Shown: positions 36,777 through 44,961, counted from the stretch's first letter. The stretch is DNA of 64,000 bases from Rhodococcus rhodnii (GCA_000720375.1 JOAA01000022.1:62001-126000); one strand, 5' to 3'. Numbers and translations: made by a program. The notes: a model not told the origin generated them from the letters alone.

Positions 36777-37205
36777 TCAACGTCGAGTGCCTGCGGCGAT
36801 CGTCGCAGCCTGCCACGGAGTCAGGTTCAGCGTGTGGACCAACGTGGCTGCGTCGGCACCGTTCTGCACCATGACGAACGCCCAGCAAAGCAGGCTGGGG
36901 GAGACCTCCGGCAGCGCGACACCGAGCATCGCCAACTGCGCGCGTGGATCACCCTGCGCGCCGGTCAGGACACCGGTTTCGACCCCTGCCACGGGCTGGT
37001 CGGTGCGGTGCGCGATATCGGCCATCGCCCGCTGGTAGTCCGCTGGGGCGATGGTGCCTGCGATGAGCTCAGTGGACAACTGCCGTTCGGTGAATTGAGG
37101 GGCGGCCGTGGTTTCGGCGGACAGTGCCCGTGCCGCCTTGAACCGCAACCAGACAAGCGTTCCGATCAGGACGGACAAGATGATCAGTGGCGCCAGATAT
37201 GTCAT
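36777..37205 (-). CDS. Membrane-anchored hypothetical protein, 142 aa
   Basis: N-terminal transmembrane helix YLAPLIILSVLIGTLVWLRF (about 3-22), then a soluble helical domain with RQLSTELIAGTIAPADYQRA, EVSPSLLCWAFVMVQNGADA and LNLTPWQAATIA. No family recognised. ATG 37205 has GGAGGTGAG upstream. First gene of the operon with the two M50 proteases (8-bp gap), so it may be a partner or substrate of these proteases (inference). Downstream of two DevR-like boxes. Confidence 0.75.
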   Translation of the reverse strand: MTYLAPLIILSVLIGTLVWLRFKAARALSAETTAAPQFTERQLSTELIAGTIAPADYQRAMADIAHRTDQPVAGVETGVLTGAQGDPRAQLAMLGVALPEVSPSLLCWAFVMVQNGADAATLVHTLNLTPWQAATIAAGTRR

Positions 37206-37236
37206 CGTTCTCACCTCCGCGTCCAGCGTGCTGGCA

Positions 37237-37268
37237 GGTGCCCGAGGCCCGATAGGGCCGCAGTGCCC
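37237..37268 (-). promoter_or_regulatory. Two DevR/DosR-like boxes upstream of the M50 operon
   Basis: GGTGCCCGAGGCCC at 37237-37250 and GGGCCGCAGTGCCC at 37255-37268 each match 7 of 8 fixed bases. Centres are 18 bp apart here rather than 23. Confidence 0.5.
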
Positions 37269-37297
37269 GGTGCGGTGAGGGCGAAAGTACGGACCGG

Positions 37298-38332
37298 TCA
37301 GCAGATCCGGGGCAGTTGCTCGCCGACCGGCACGTCGACAACCCTGGCCGAGCCGATCATGGTGCGAGCAGTGACCAGTCCGGGTGGTCCTGCCGTCACC
37401 TGTCCGATACGGCAGGCGTTCTGGGATTCCGGCAGAGCCTGCACGGCTGTGAGAACTTCGGTTTCCATGCTGGGGTCGACCATGGCGATCAGGCAACCTT
37501 CGTTGGCCATATGCCATGGATCGAGGCCGAGCAGTTCACACGCTGACGCGACAGGCTCGCGCACGGGTACATCGGATTCCTCGATCTCGATCGCCACCGA
37601 CGAAGCGTGCGCCAGTTCGTTGAGCGCGGCGGCCAGACCACCTCTGGTGGGGTCACGCAACGCGTGCACAGCCGGGCCTGCCGTCTCGATCATCGCCCGC
37701 ACCACCCGATGCAGCGGTCGACTGTCCGAAACTAGATCTCCTGACAGACCCAATCTCTCGCGTGCACTGAGGATAGCGGTACCGTGCCCGCCGATCGGCC
37801 CGGAGACCAGTACGACGTCTCCTGGACGTGCACCGGACGCTCCGGCGCGCGCACCGGGAAGCCGCACACCGATCCCGGTCGTGGTGATGTAGACACCGTC
37901 GGCGGCACCGCGGTTCACCACTTTCGTATCGCCGGTGACGATCCGTACGTCTGCGTCCGCAGCCGCCATCGCCACGGACGCTGTGATCTGGCGCAGGTCG
38001 GCCATCGGCAGGCCTTCTTCGAGGATGTACGACAACGCCAAGGCGAGCGGCTGCGCGCCACGCATGGCGACGTCGTTGACGGTGCCGTGCACCGCAAGGG
38101 AACCGATGTCCCCACCGGGGAAGAAGCGTGGTGTGACGACGAAACTGTCGGTGCTGACAACGACTTCCGGCGATCCCGTGGCCAGCACGCAGGCGTCCTC
38201 GAGCGGACCGGTCATGCCGAGCGGCCCGGCGATCACGTCGTCGATCAGTTCGGCCATCAACCGTCCGCCGGAACCGTGGCCGAGCAGGACCACGTCAAGA
38301 TCGGTGTGCGGGACTGGGCATACCGGGGTCAT
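37298..38332 (-). CDS. hypE: Hydrogenase maturation protein HypE
   Basis: A 344-residue AIR-synthase-fold protein that converts a C-terminal thiocarbamate into the cyanide ligand of [NiFe]-hydrogenase. [16 protein letters not shown] is the N-terminal ATP site, [20 protein letters not shown] the metal/ATP loop, and [16 protein letters not shown] the second substrate loop. The chain ends LPRIC, with the essential C-terminal cysteine that HypF carbamoylates. ATG 38332 has GGAGGGATC upstream and overlaps hypD by 4 bp. Confidence 0.95.
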   Translation of the reverse strand: MTPVCPVPHTDLDVVLLGHGSGGRLMAELIDDVIAGPLGMTGPLEDACVLATGSPEVVVSTDSFVVTPRFFPGGDIGSLAVHGTVNDVAMRGAQPLALALSYILEEGLPMADLRQITASVAMAAADADVRIVTGDTKVVNRGAADGVYITTTGIGVRLPGARAGASGARPGDVVLVSGPIGGHGTAILSARERLGLSGDLVSDSRPLHRVVRAMIETAGPAVHALRDPTRGGLAAALNELAHASSVAIEIEESDVPVREPVASACELLGLDPWHMANEGCLIAMVDPSMETEVLTAVQALPESQNACRIGQVTAGPPGLVTARTMIGSARVVDVPVGEQLPRIC

Positions 38333-39438
38333 GATCCCTCCATTATGGACTTTACGCGGCGCCCGGCGCTGTGAAACGCGGCGCAGGTGCCTTCGCTGGA
38401 GACCATCGGGGCGCCGAGCGGGGTGCGTGGCGTGCATCGGGTGCCGTATGCGGCGCAATCGGTCGGCAGCTTGGTGCCCCGGAGGATCTGCCCGGCAATG
38501 CATTCGGGATTCTCGCTGACGGACAACGAACCGGTGGCGAAACGGAGGTCCGCGTCGAAGTCGGCGTACCGCGCCCGCAGGCTCAGCCCGCTGGCCTTGA
38601 TCTCCCCGATGCCGCGCCATGCGCGGTCGGTGACTTCGAAGACGTCGGTGATCGCCTGCTGCGCCGCGGTGTTGCCCGATCGGCGTACGGCCCTGGCGTA
38701 TTGGTTGGTGATCTCGGCCCGGCCTTCCTCCAGTTGCTCGACCGCCATCAGGATGCCTTCCAGGAGGTCCAGTGGTTCGAAGCCGGTGACCACGATCGGC
38801 ACCCGGTAGGTGGAGGCGATCGGTTCGTACTGCCGCCAGCCCATCACCGCGCAGACGTGTCCTGCGGCCAGGAACGCCTGGACCTCGTTGTCTGGCGCGT
38901 CCAGCAGTGCCGTGATCGCCGGCGGGACGAGGACATGGCTGACGAGCATGGTGAAGTTGTCGAGGCCAGCCCGCGCGGCGTGCAGCACGGCCATGGCGTT
39001 GGCCGGCGCGGTCGTCTCGAACCCGACGGCGAGGAACACGACTTGCTTGTGCGGATTGTCCGTGGCGATCCGGACGGCGTCCAACGGGCTGTACACAACG
39101 CGCACGTCCGCGCCGCGTGCCTTGGCGCTCAACAGGTCGCTCGACGAGCCCGGGACTCTCAGCATGTCGCCGTAGCTGGTGAAGATCACGTCCGGGTGGC
39201 GCGCGATGTGCAGCGCCTTGTCGAGGATCTCCAGCGGTGTCACGCACACCGGGCAGCCGGGGCCGTGGATCATCCTGATGCCTGCTGGAAGTATCTCGTC
39301 GATGCCTTGGCGGACGATGGTGTGGGTCTGTCCACCGCAGACTTCCATGATCGTCCACGGTCGGGTCGCCGTGTCGTGCAACCGGGCCAGCAGCGCACGG
39401 GCGAGTTCGGGGTCGCGGTACTCGTCGAGGTATTTCAT
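38329..39438 (-). CDS. hypD: Hydrogenase maturation protein HypD
   Basis: A 369-residue iron-sulfur scaffold on which, with HypC, the Fe(CN)2CO unit is built. Signatures: [40 protein letters not shown] (CPVC), FFAVGFETT-type [19 protein letters not shown], and C-terminal cysteines for a 4Fe-4S cluster in CAAYGTRC and EGTCAA. ATG 39438 is the family start; the longer frame covers hypC. Overlaps hypC and hypE by 4 bp each. Confidence 0.95.
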   Translation of the reverse strand: MKYLDEYRDPELARALLARLHDTATRPWTIMEVCGGQTHTIVRQGIDEILPAGIRMIHGPGCPVCVTPLEILDKALHIARHPDVIFTSYGDMLRVPGSSSDLLSAKARGADVRVVYSPLDAVRIATDNPHKQVVFLAVGFETTAPANAMAVLHAARAGLDNFTMLVSHVLVPPAITALLDAPDNEVQAFLAAGHVCAVMGWRQYEPIASTYRVPIVVTGFEPLDLLEGILMAVEQLEEGRAEITNQYARAVRRSGNTAAQQAITDVFEVTDRAWRGIGEIKASGLSLRARYADFDADLRFATGSLSVSENPECIAGQILRGTKLPTDCAAYGTRCTPRTPLGAPMVSSEGTCAAFHSAGRRVKSIMEGS

Positions 39439-39707
39439 GGCGCGTCCATTGTGGATCCGAGTTCGGTTGCCAACGCACCGGGCATGGCCTTGATGACGGC
39501 CAGCGTCCTGGCGGCTTCCTCGGCGTCGACAACGGTTATGGCGAAGCCGACGTGGACGATGACGTAGTCCCCGGGACCGGCATCGGGTGTGTAGGCGAGG
39601 CAGACCGTCCGGCGTACGCTGCCGAAGTCCACCATGCCGGTGCGCAGGTCCGGTCGGCCAGGTGGGTGCGCGGTGTCCAGGATCCGGCCAGGTATGCCCA
39701 AGCACAT
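39435..39707 (-). CDS. hypC: Hydrogenase maturation chaperone HypC
   Basis: A 90-residue HypC/HupF protein. The start [10 protein letters not shown] holds the catalytic N-terminal Cys2 that contacts the iron atom and Hyp[17 protein letters not shown] and [20 protein letters not shown] are the beta-barrel core. First gene of hypC-hypD-hypE. hypA, hypB, hypF and any hydrogenase subunit are absent from the window, so they must lie elsewhere. Two 7-of-8 DevR-like boxes lie 70-107 bp upstream. Confidence 0.95.
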   Translation of the reverse strand: MCLGIPGRILDTAHPPGRPDLRTGMVDFGSVRRTVCLAYTPDAGPGDYVIVHVGFAITVVDAEEAARTLAVIKAMPGALATELGSTMDAP

Positions 39708-39777
39708 CGCGGATTCACCACCTCTCGGTCAGCCAGGTGATGGCCCTGAAGATGGCAGAGCGGGCAGCCGGGGACAT

Positions 39778-39814
39778 GGGTCCTTGTCCCCATCGCGGCA
39801 GGGCACTTCGGCCC
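39778..39814 (-). promoter_or_regulatory. Tandem DevR/DosR-like boxes upstream of hypCDE
   Basis: GGGTCCTTGTCCCC at 39778-39791 and GGGCACTTCGGCCC at 39801-39814 each match 7 of 8 fixed bases of GGGNCNNNNGNCCC, with centres exactly 23 bp apart. Confidence 0.65.
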
Positions 39815-39833
39815 TTCGGCTTGTCCGGCACCG

Positions 39834-40196
39834 TCACGCCGTGGCGTCATGGGCGGCGGCCAGACTCGCCTTGCAGGCGCGGATGATCTGCCGGGTAGCC
39901 AGCGAGTTCGGGCTGCACTGGCAGTGCGGGCACATCACGTTCACGGCACCGGAGACGTGGTCGATCGAGACGTTCGCGGTCATTTCGCAGCGGCGGCACC
40001 ACCGGTGGCCGCTGATCATGTTGACGTGTGCCGGTGATGAGACGCAGTCGTGCAGCCATCGGCGGTGCACATGGCATGTCAGTCGTTCGAAGGGGTTCAG
40101 ACCGGCGTACTCTTCCAGGTCCTCCGTGGTTAGCCGCATGGCCAGCTGCTGGTCGGTGATGTCGCTGTATCTCTGGTCGATCGTCTGAGTCGTCAT
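39834..40196 (-). CDS. Small cysteine-rich (zinc-ribbon-like) protein
   Basis: A 120-residue protein with an N-terminal helical part (YSDITDQQLAMRLTTEDLEE) and a Cys/His-rich second half. The second half has CHVHRRWLHDC, HRWCRRCEM and MCPHCQC, enough for one or two zinc or iron sites (CxxC plus CxxCxC). It ends LAAAHDATA. No family recognised. ATG 40196 gives the compact form; the ribosome-binding site is weak. It lies between two box-containing gaps, so is probably part of the regulon. A rubredoxin-like or zinc-ribbon role is only a guess. Confidence 0.7.
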   Translation of the reverse strand: MTTQTIDQRYSDITDQQLAMRLTTEDLEEYAGLNPFERLTCHVHRRWLHDCVSSPAHVNMISGHRWCRRCEMTANVSIDHVSGAVNVMCPHCQCSPNSLATRQIIRACKASLAAAHDATA

Positions 40197-40281
40197 GTGG
40201 TGAAGCGTGCCGTTGTCGCGGTGTCGCACGTCACGGGCTGGCGGCCCTTGTTGGCGGGGCGGAAGCCTCAGGTGCCGGATT

Positions 40282-40295
40282 GGGTCCAAAGACCC
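40282..40295 (+). promoter_or_regulatory. DevR/DosR-like box upstream of Rv1733c-like gene
   Basis: GGGTCCAAAGACCC matches all 8 fixed bases and is almost a perfect inverted repeat. It is 90 bp upstream of the Rv1733c-like ATG. Confidence 0.75.
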
Positions 40296-40378
40296 TGCCG
40301 AGGGCGGCCATCGACCCTGATCCTCCGACGGGCATCGCTTCTACGGTTCTGGCAGACCCGCGAATCTGGGAGGCAGTC

Positions 40379-40945
40379 ATGACTCGGCTGGTGAAGTGGA
40401 TGCGGTTGCTGGGGTTCGCTCGCGGATCGTTGAGCCGCCGGTCGGACCGTGCACAGCGGATGGTGTTCGCCGGTGCGGTGGTCGCCTCGCTGCTGGCGAT
40501 TCCAGTGGCGGCCGATGCGGCAGGCGGCGTCGCATCAGAGCCGGCCGTCGCGACGTTCCAGACCGTCGCGGTGCTGTCCGAAGACGCCAACGTGCCGATT
40601 TCGTACAGCGAGTACGGGCCGGTCGACGGCACGAAGGTGAAGGCTAAGTGGCCGACGCCGAACGGCGGGTCCCGGTCCGGTGACATCAGCGTCACCGCGA
40701 ACCTCAAGGCAGGAGACCGGGTTCCAATTTGGACCGATCAGGCTGGTAACCCTGTGGATGGTCCGGAGATTTCCACCGGCCATCTGATGCACGTGCTGTT
40801 CGTGGGCGTGCTGGCCGTTCTCGGGTGGCTCGCCGGAGTGCTGGTCTGCTACCTGCTTGTCGCGTGGCTGCTGTTCCGGCGACGGGTCTCGGCATGGGAC
40901 GACGCCTGGGAACGCGCCGACCAGGACTGGCGACGGACCGTGTGA
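40379..40945 (+). CDS. Rv1733c-like membrane protein
   Basis: A 188-residue protein with two membrane helices. The first is about 30-48 (MVFAGAVVASLLAIPVAADA) and the second about 140-165 (VLFVGVLAVLGWLAGVLVCY). They bracket an extracytoplasmic loop with WPTPNGGSRSGDI and KAGDRVPIWTDQAGNPVDGP. The C-terminus is Trp-rich (DDAWERADQDWRRTV). This is the layout of Rv1733c, a DosR-regulon antigen of unknown function. ATG 40379 follows GGGAGG by 6 nt; the frame open from 40280 lies inside the promoter. Confidence 0.87.
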   Translation: MTRLVKWMRLLGFARGSLSRRSDRAQRMVFAGAVVASLLAIPVAADAAGGVASEPAVATFQTVAVLSEDANVPISYSEYGPVDGTKVKAKWPTPNGGSRSGDISVTANLKAGDRVPIWTDQAGNPVDGPEISTGHLMHVLFVGVLAVLGWLAGVLVCYLLVAWLLFRRRVSAWDDAWERADQDWRRTV

Positions 40946-40946
40946 T

Positions 40947-41228
40947 TCAGCGGATCGACTGCGACGCGTCCAGATGCACTTTCTCATGCCAAGGCGTGGC
41001 TTTGTGGACAGCCGGACGGCGTCTGCCGAACCGGAAATACGCGATCGGACCGATGAAGTTCACCGCGATCGCCAACGCCCACACCAGTTTCGGACCGTTC
41101 ACCGATTCGCGTGGCCGGCGCGACAGGTCGTACCACGCGGTCAGTGCGAGTCCACCTTGGATGGCCGCGGTCGCGATGACCGCTTGCTTCTGCTGGGGAG
41201 TGAGATCTCGCCATTTCTTGTCAGACAT
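40947..41228 (-). CDS. Small membrane protein with PLDc_N-like domain
   Basis: A 93-residue protein. It starts MSDKKWRDLTPQQKQAVIAT, has one helix around AAIQGGLALTAWYDL and another VWALAIAVNFIGPIAYFRFG. The pattern W-x-Y-DL-x-RRP followed by GP-x-AYF-x-FGRR matches the PLDc_N (phospholipase D nuclease N-terminal) membrane domain. It is convergent with the Rv1733c-like gene (1-bp gap) and overlaps the upstream Usp gene by 8 bp. Function unknown. Confidence 0.8.
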   Translation of the reverse strand: MSDKKWRDLTPQQKQAVIATAAIQGGLALTAWYDLSRRPRESVNGPKLVWALAIAVNFIGPIAYFRFGRRRPAVHKATPWHEKVHLDASQSIR

Positions 41229-41685
41229 GACTTGCCCTCTTTCGCTCGGCCGGAACGATGACGACAGGGCAGCGAGCGTGCCGGAGGCATCCCATGGTCA
41301 CGCTGCCGAGCAGAGCTGTCGCGGCAGTGAAAGCATCATGGCTGCCAACGACCAACAGATCACCTGGGCCCGCTAATTGAGTCAGCTCACGGACGGGGTC
41401 ACCGGTCACAAGCAGCTCGATGACCGGCGCACGGTGGTCTCCAGTCGCTTCGACTACGGCGTGCAGCCGTTCTGCCCGGGTTTCCGGTGGTGTTTCAGGG
41501 AACGTGCCGTGAGGGAGCAGCGCCATCGATGTTGCGGGCACGAATGCGGGCATGCGGCGCTGCACAGCGACCGCTTCCACTTGGAAGTCCTGTGTCGCGG
41601 CCAAGTCCAGCGCCCAACGGAGCGCGGCCCGGCTCGCGGGCGACCCGTCCACGCCGACAACGATGATTCGCTGTTGTGCCGTCAT
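41221..41685 (-). CDS. Universal stress protein (UspA), single domain
   Basis: A 154-residue UspA domain. RIIVVGVDGSPASRAALRWA at the N-terminus and LLVVGSHDAFTAATALLGSV at the C-terminus. The ATP loop is altered: GSHDAFT replaces the usual GSHGxxx, losing the second glycine, so ATP binding may be weak. It follows a 7-of-8 DevR-like box 59 bp upstream and is the first gene of a two-gene unit with the PLDc_N protein. Confidence 0.9.
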   Translation of the reverse strand: MTAQQRIIVVGVDGSPASRAALRWALDLAATQDFQVEAVAVQRRMPAFVPATSMALLPHGTFPETPPETRAERLHAVVEATGDHRAPVIELLVTGDPVRELTQLAGPGDLLVVGSHDAFTAATALLGSVTMGCLRHARCPVVIVPAERKRASHV

Positions 41686-41743
41686 TCTCCAGTCCTCCGT
41701 TCCGGTCTGCCCTCAGCGTCAGCGGTGCGAACGCGTGCGGTCA

Positions 41744-41757
41744 GGGCCGAACGGCCT
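41744..41757 (-). promoter_or_regulatory. DevR/DosR-like box upstream of usp
   Basis: GGGCCGAACGGCCT matches 7 of 8 fixed bases. It lies in the 77-bp gap between the response-regulator stop and the usp start, implying a promoter separate from devR. Confidence 0.6.
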
Positions 41758-41762
41758 GCCAG

Positions 41763-42416
41763 TCAGGGGGACTTGTGCTCGTCTCGTCGTCGGGTGGCGT
41801 AGACGGCTGCTTCGGTGCGGCGTACGAACCCGAGTTTGTGCAGCAGTGAGGAGACGTAGTTCTTCACGGTTTTCTCGGCCAGGTAGAGCTGGGCGGCGAT
41901 CTGGCGGTTGGTCATGCCCTCGGCGATGAGATCGAGGATGCGACGCTCTTGGGGACTCAGTGAGGCGTACCGCGGGTCCTCCGCGTCGTTAGGCTTGCGA
42001 AGTCGGTTGAGGACGGTGGCGGTGACGCCCGCGTCGAGCAGTGAGCCGCCTGCGGCCAAGGTACGGATAGCGTCGACGAGGTCGTTGCCGCTGACTTGTT
42101 TGAGCATGTATCCGGCGGCGCCGGCCATGATGGCGCTGAAGAGAGCCTCGTCGTCGGCATACGAGGTGAGCATGAGGCACGCGGGTGGCGGTTCGACTGC
42201 GGCGCGGATGTCGCGGCAGACGGTCACACCTTCACCGTCGGGCAGTCTGACGTCGAGGATGGCCACGTCGGGGCGCAGGGCCGGGATGCGGGCGATGGCC
42301 TGCGCCGCGGTGCCCGCCTCGCCGACGACGTCGATGTCGGTTTCGGCCTCGAGCAACTGCTGCAGCCCGCGGCGGACGACCTCGTGGTCGTCGAGCAGAA
42401 ACACCTTGATCGGCAT
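41763..42416 (-). CDS. devR: DevR/DosR-like NarL-family response regulator
   Basis: A 217-residue two-component regulator. The receiver domain (about 1-120) begins IKVFLLDDHEVVRRGLQQLL, with acidic pair Asp9/Asp10, phospho-acceptor Asp55 in AILDVRLPDG, Thr84 in LTSY and Lys106 in GYMLKQ. The LuxR/NarL DNA-binding domain (about 148-210) has LSPQERRILDLIAEGMTNRQ and, in the recognition helix, EKTVKNYVSSLLHKLG. The recognition helix is nearly the same as in DosR, whose Lys and Asn contact GGGAC half-sites. It is therefore the likely binder of the boxes listed here. No histidine kinase is adjacent. ATG 42416 lies 52-103 bp from an inverted repeat and a perfect box. Confidence 0.93.
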   Translation of the reverse strand: MPIKVFLLDDHEVVRRGLQQLLEAETDIDVVGEAGTAAQAIARIPALRPDVAILDVRLPDGEGVTVCRDIRAAVEPPPACLMLTSYADDEALFSAIMAGAAGYMLKQVSGNDLVDAIRTLAAGGSLLDAGVTATVLNRLRKPNDAEDPRYASLSPQERRILDLIAEGMTNRQIAAQLYLAEKTVKNYVSSLLHKLGFVRRTEAAVYATRRRDEHKSP

Positions 42417-42467
42417 GTCGGCACCTCTCCGGACGTCTTTCTTGCCGGATCAACAGTGCCTGAGGCG

Positions 42468-42497
42468 CCTGGCGCCCAGATAGGGCCGGGCGCCAGG
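42468..42497. terminator. Inverted repeat between SHOCT gene and devR
   Basis: CCTGGCGCCC (42468-42477) and GGGCGCCAGG (42488-42497) form a perfect 10-bp stem with a 10-nt loop. It may terminate the SHOCT gene or act in devR control. It overlaps a 6-of-8 DevR-like box at 42483-42496. Confidence 0.55.
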
Positions 42498-42504
42498 CCG
42501 AGTA

Positions 42505-42518
42505 GGGCCGAACGACCC
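42505..42518 (-). promoter_or_regulatory. DevR/DosR-like box upstream of devR
   Basis: GGGCCGAACGACCC matches all 8 fixed bases and is flanked by GTA/TAC, extending the dyad to GTAGGG...CCCTAC. It is 89 bp upstream of the devR ATG and may allow autoregulation. A weaker copy lies 22 bp nearer to devR. Confidence 0.65.
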
Positions 42519-42754
42519 TACTCCGTTTCTCTGAGCGTCGTGCGCCGGGCGAGGTACTCCTCCTCGTCGATCTCGCTACGAGCGAAGCGCTCGGCGAGGA
42601 CGTCCAACGGCGCCCGCGGACGGTGTTGTGGCGGTGTCCGCCGGGCGATGGTGAGAACGACGGCGGTCAGGCCGCCAAGGAACACCAGGATGACGATGGC
42701 GACGAATATCCAGTCGAGCCAGCCGAAGCCCATCGGGCCGTAGTTCCAGTGCAT
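42518..42754 (-). CDS. Small membrane protein with SHOCT domain
   Basis: A 78-residue protein. One N-terminal helix WLDWIFVAIVILVFLGGLTA (about 12-31), then a cytoplasmic SHOCT motif LDVLAERFARSEIDEEEYLA near the C-terminus. SHOCT peptides are short oligomerisation modules. GGGAGGTG precedes ATG. Immediately upstream of devR on the same strand, but separated by a hairpin and a box. Confidence 0.85.
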   Translation of the reverse strand: MHWNYGPMGFGWLDWIFVAIVILVFLGGLTAVVLTIARRTPPQHRPRAPLDVLAERFARSEIDEEEYLARRTTLRETE

Positions 42755-42807
42755 GCCGCACCTCCCTTTACGTCCGCACTGTGCAGGCGCTAGTGCGGCC
42801 GCGGGCA

Positions 42808-42884
42808 GATCCGAACGGCCCGCTGCGCCGGGCCGACCGGCACATCGGCGTCGGGTCTCTGTACCGGCTCAGGTCGAAAGGCCC
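42808..42884. promoter_or_regulatory. Cluster of three DevR/DosR-like boxes
   Basis: In the divergent gap between the SHOCT and CBS-BON genes: GATCCGAACGGCCC at 42808-42821 (6 of 8), GGGCCGACCGGCAC at 42830-42843 (7 of 8, 22 bp on), and AGGTCGAAAGGCCC at 42871-42884 (7 of 8). The first pair suits the SHOCT promoter, the third the CBS-BON promoter. Confidence 0.55.
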
Positions 42885-42962
42885 TGCCTGGCACGGGCGC
42901 TCGGCACTGAACTAGCGGATCGACGGTGCATAACGTGCCAGCCATCGAACACGGAGGCAGCC

Positions 42963-43616
42963 ATGCGAGAACTGACCGTCGCCATGGTGATGACCAAGGA
43001 CCCGATCACCGTGACGCCCGAGACCAGGTTCAAGGACATCGCCGAGATCCTGACAAAGCACTCGATCAGCGCGGTGCCCGTGGTTGGCGCCGATAGCGTG
43101 CCGCTTGGGGTGGTGTCCGAGGCTGACTTGGCTGTCAAACAAGAGCAGCCAGAGCCACCGTCGTTCTTTGCTCAGAGGCAGGCCCGGCAAGCATGGCTCA
43201 AAGCCAACGCCGAACGCGCCGTCGACCTGATGACGGTGCCAGTCCGGGCGGTGGAGGCGAACGAGTCGGTCAGCTTCGCGGCGCGTGAGCTCAACCGCCG
43301 AGGAGTGCGACGGCTGTTCGTCATGGATCACGGTCAGCTCGTGGGCGTGGTGTCCCGCCGTGACCTGCTAAAGGTGTTCCTGCGCTCCGACGAAGAGATC
43401 CGCGCGGACATCGAACACGAAGTCTTCCAGCGCGTGCTGTGGGCAGACCTGACCGCCATCACGATCGCGGTCAACCGCGGCGTCGCGACACTCACCGGCC
43501 ATCTCGACCGCCGCAGCGAAGTCGAACTCGCCGGTCGGCTGACCACGACCATCCCTGGCGTCGTTGAGGTCCGCAATCGTCTGGACTGCGCCTGGAACGA
43601 CCAACCACGCAACTGA
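42963..43616 (+). CDS. CBS-pair plus BON domain protein (second)
   Basis: A 217-residue CBS-CBS-BON protein, paralogous to the one at 32.0-32.7 kb. CBS1 about 1-60 (VAMVMTKDPITVTPETRFKD, HSISAVPVVGADSVPLGVVS), CBS2 about 80-142 (AVDLMTVPVRAVEANESVSF, RRLFVMDHGQLVGVVSRRDL). BON about 145-212 (TAITIAVNRGVATLTGHLDR, TTIPGVVEVRNRLD). ATG 42963 has GGAGGCAGCC upstream; the longer frame crosses the promoter boxes. The last clearly box-linked gene of the island. Confidence 0.9.
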   Translation: MRELTVAMVMTKDPITVTPETRFKDIAEILTKHSISAVPVVGADSVPLGVVSEADLAVKQEQPEPPSFFAQRQARQAWLKANAERAVDLMTVPVRAVEANESVSFAARELNRRGVRRLFVMDHGQLVGVVSRRDLLKVFLRSDEEIRADIEHEVFQRVLWADLTAITIAVNRGVATLTGHLDRRSEVELAGRLTTTIPGVVEVRNRLDCAWNDQPRN

Positions 43617-43627
43617 CTGGAGGAATC

Positions 43628-43840
43628 ATGCACGCCAACGTCGGCGACTGGCTGGTCATCAAGGGTGCCAAGCTGGACGACGCGTCCCGCAAGGGCGAGA
43701 TCGTCCAACTAGTACACGAGAACGGCGCGCCGCCGTTCTACGTGCACTGGCTGGACACCGATCGGGTCAGTCTCGTGTTCCCGGGCTCGGACGCCCACAT
43801 CGAAACTCATCGTCCTGAGACATCCGCACCGACGATTTGA
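43628..43840 (+). CDS. DUF1918 protein
   Basis: A 70-residue DUF1918 protein with an SH3-like small beta-barrel. MHANVGDWLVIKG at the start, GEIVQLVHENGAPPFYVHWL in the middle, and SLVFPGSDAHIE near the end are all family hallmarks. ATG follows GGAGGAATC by 7 nt. It lies 11 bp after the CBS-BON gene, so it is the second gene of that transcript. Function unknown. Confidence 0.88.
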   Translation: MHANVGDWLVIKGAKLDDASRKGEIVQLVHENGAPPFYVHWLDTDRVSLVFPGSDAHIETHRPETSAPTI

Positions 43841-43857
43841 CGTGCATTCTGTCGTTG

Positions 43858-44583
43858 TCACGCTGCGGTGAGAGTCAATGAAGGCAGGAGTTCGAGCATC
43901 TCCGGGCGGTGCGTCGTGGCCCGTGTGTTGGCGGCCTCCAGGATCGTGGTGACCGCTTTGGTCCAGCGCGTTTCGAGTCCGTTGAGGAGGCGGATCCCGA
44001 CCTCGGGTGCGACGTGTGAGTACACGCGCTTGACTTCGTCTTCGACGATGTGGCCGAGCCGCAGGGCTTGGGCGACTTCGGGGATGCCGTCGGCGATGAG
44101 CCAGGTTTTGTGGCTGTGGCGCAACTGGTGGAAGGTCAGGCCCGGTACGACTGGATGGACCCATACAGGTGGGCGTTTGCGGTGAAGGTTGCCATCGGCG
44201 GCCGGTCGCATCGCCCGTCGGGCGAAGTTCGATCGGCGCAGGAGTTGGCCGTCCGTGGTGACGAAAACGTGCGGGTGATCGTGGCTGTCGAGCAGCCATC
44301 GCAGCAGCTGGATGAGGAACGGCGGCAGTGAGATGGTGCGAATCGACTCGGCGGTCTTGGACGGTCCGAGGTACATCGAACTGCCAACGTCGTGCAGTGC
44401 GTGCAGTGCGCCGATGTCGGGATCGATGACGATGCAGTCGTCATCGAAGTGAGTGTGACGTGTCCATTGGGCGGTTGCGTGGGCAGCAGGAGCCCAACCA
44501 ACCCCAGCCGAGTCGCGGTGCCGGGACGGTCCACTTCGCGGATACTGTTCTCTTGCCCGTGGTGGTTGGAGGTCGACCGGCAT
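43858..44583 (-). pseudogene. Tyrosine recombinase (phage integrase) C-terminal remnant
   Basis: The frame holds only the catalytic half of a tyrosine integrase. It shows GPSKTAESIRTISLP (Arg-I region), GLTFHQLRHSHKTWLIADG (His-x-x-Arg box), ALRLGHIVEDEVKRVYSHV (second His and the nucleophile Tyr). The N-terminal arm and core-binding domains are missing; residues 1-40 look like out-of-frame readthrough. The full set of catalytic residues is nearly present, but the protein is about half normal length, so it is probably inactive. No tRNA or att repeat was recognised nearby. It marks the right boundary of the dormancy island. Confidence 0.75.
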
Positions 44584-44955
44584 ACGTGCCGGTGAACGCT
44601 GTTGACGCCGGTCGCCTGACGGGCGAGTCAGGAGTGTTGTCAGCGAGTTCCTGCGGCATGGATGCTGCAGGAGAGGAGCTGGTTTGCCCGATGAAGCGTC
44701 GCACCGTGATCAAGTTCGGTCTCGCCGCACCAGCCATTACGCGTCTGCCAAGCAGTTCAGTGGGCAAGATCGGCACCACAGATGTCGCGCGCATCAGACA
44801 GACGACGGCTTGAGCTCCATAGCTCGACCCGCAGCACAGTGGCGAGACGATTTGGCGGGCTGCGCTGTCAGCGGTGGAAGAGGCGTATCAACTGCTGGAG
44901 CACGGTAGTTACACCTCCGAGATTGAGGCGCAACTACTGCGTGCTGAACGAGGGC
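44538..44955 (+). pseudogene. Remnant of an XRE-family regulator-like gene
   Basis: Fragments typical of long actinobacterial XRE/TPR regulators appear in different frames. The first, VVVGGRPAYVPVNAVDA, and MKRRTVIKFGLAAPA with KIGTTDVARIRQTTA lie in one frame up to the stop at about 44813. The later EEAYQLLEHGSYTSEIEAQL lies in another, ending about 44955. The helix-turn-helix and most of the C-terminal TPR part are missing. Assigned by pattern memory only. Confidence 0.45.
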
Positions 44956-44961
44956 CGGATC

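Noticed and set aside
43858..44583. Functional integrase with an intact integrated element
   Set aside because: Only the catalytic half is present and no tRNA or flanking direct repeat could be recognised, so it is called a remnant.
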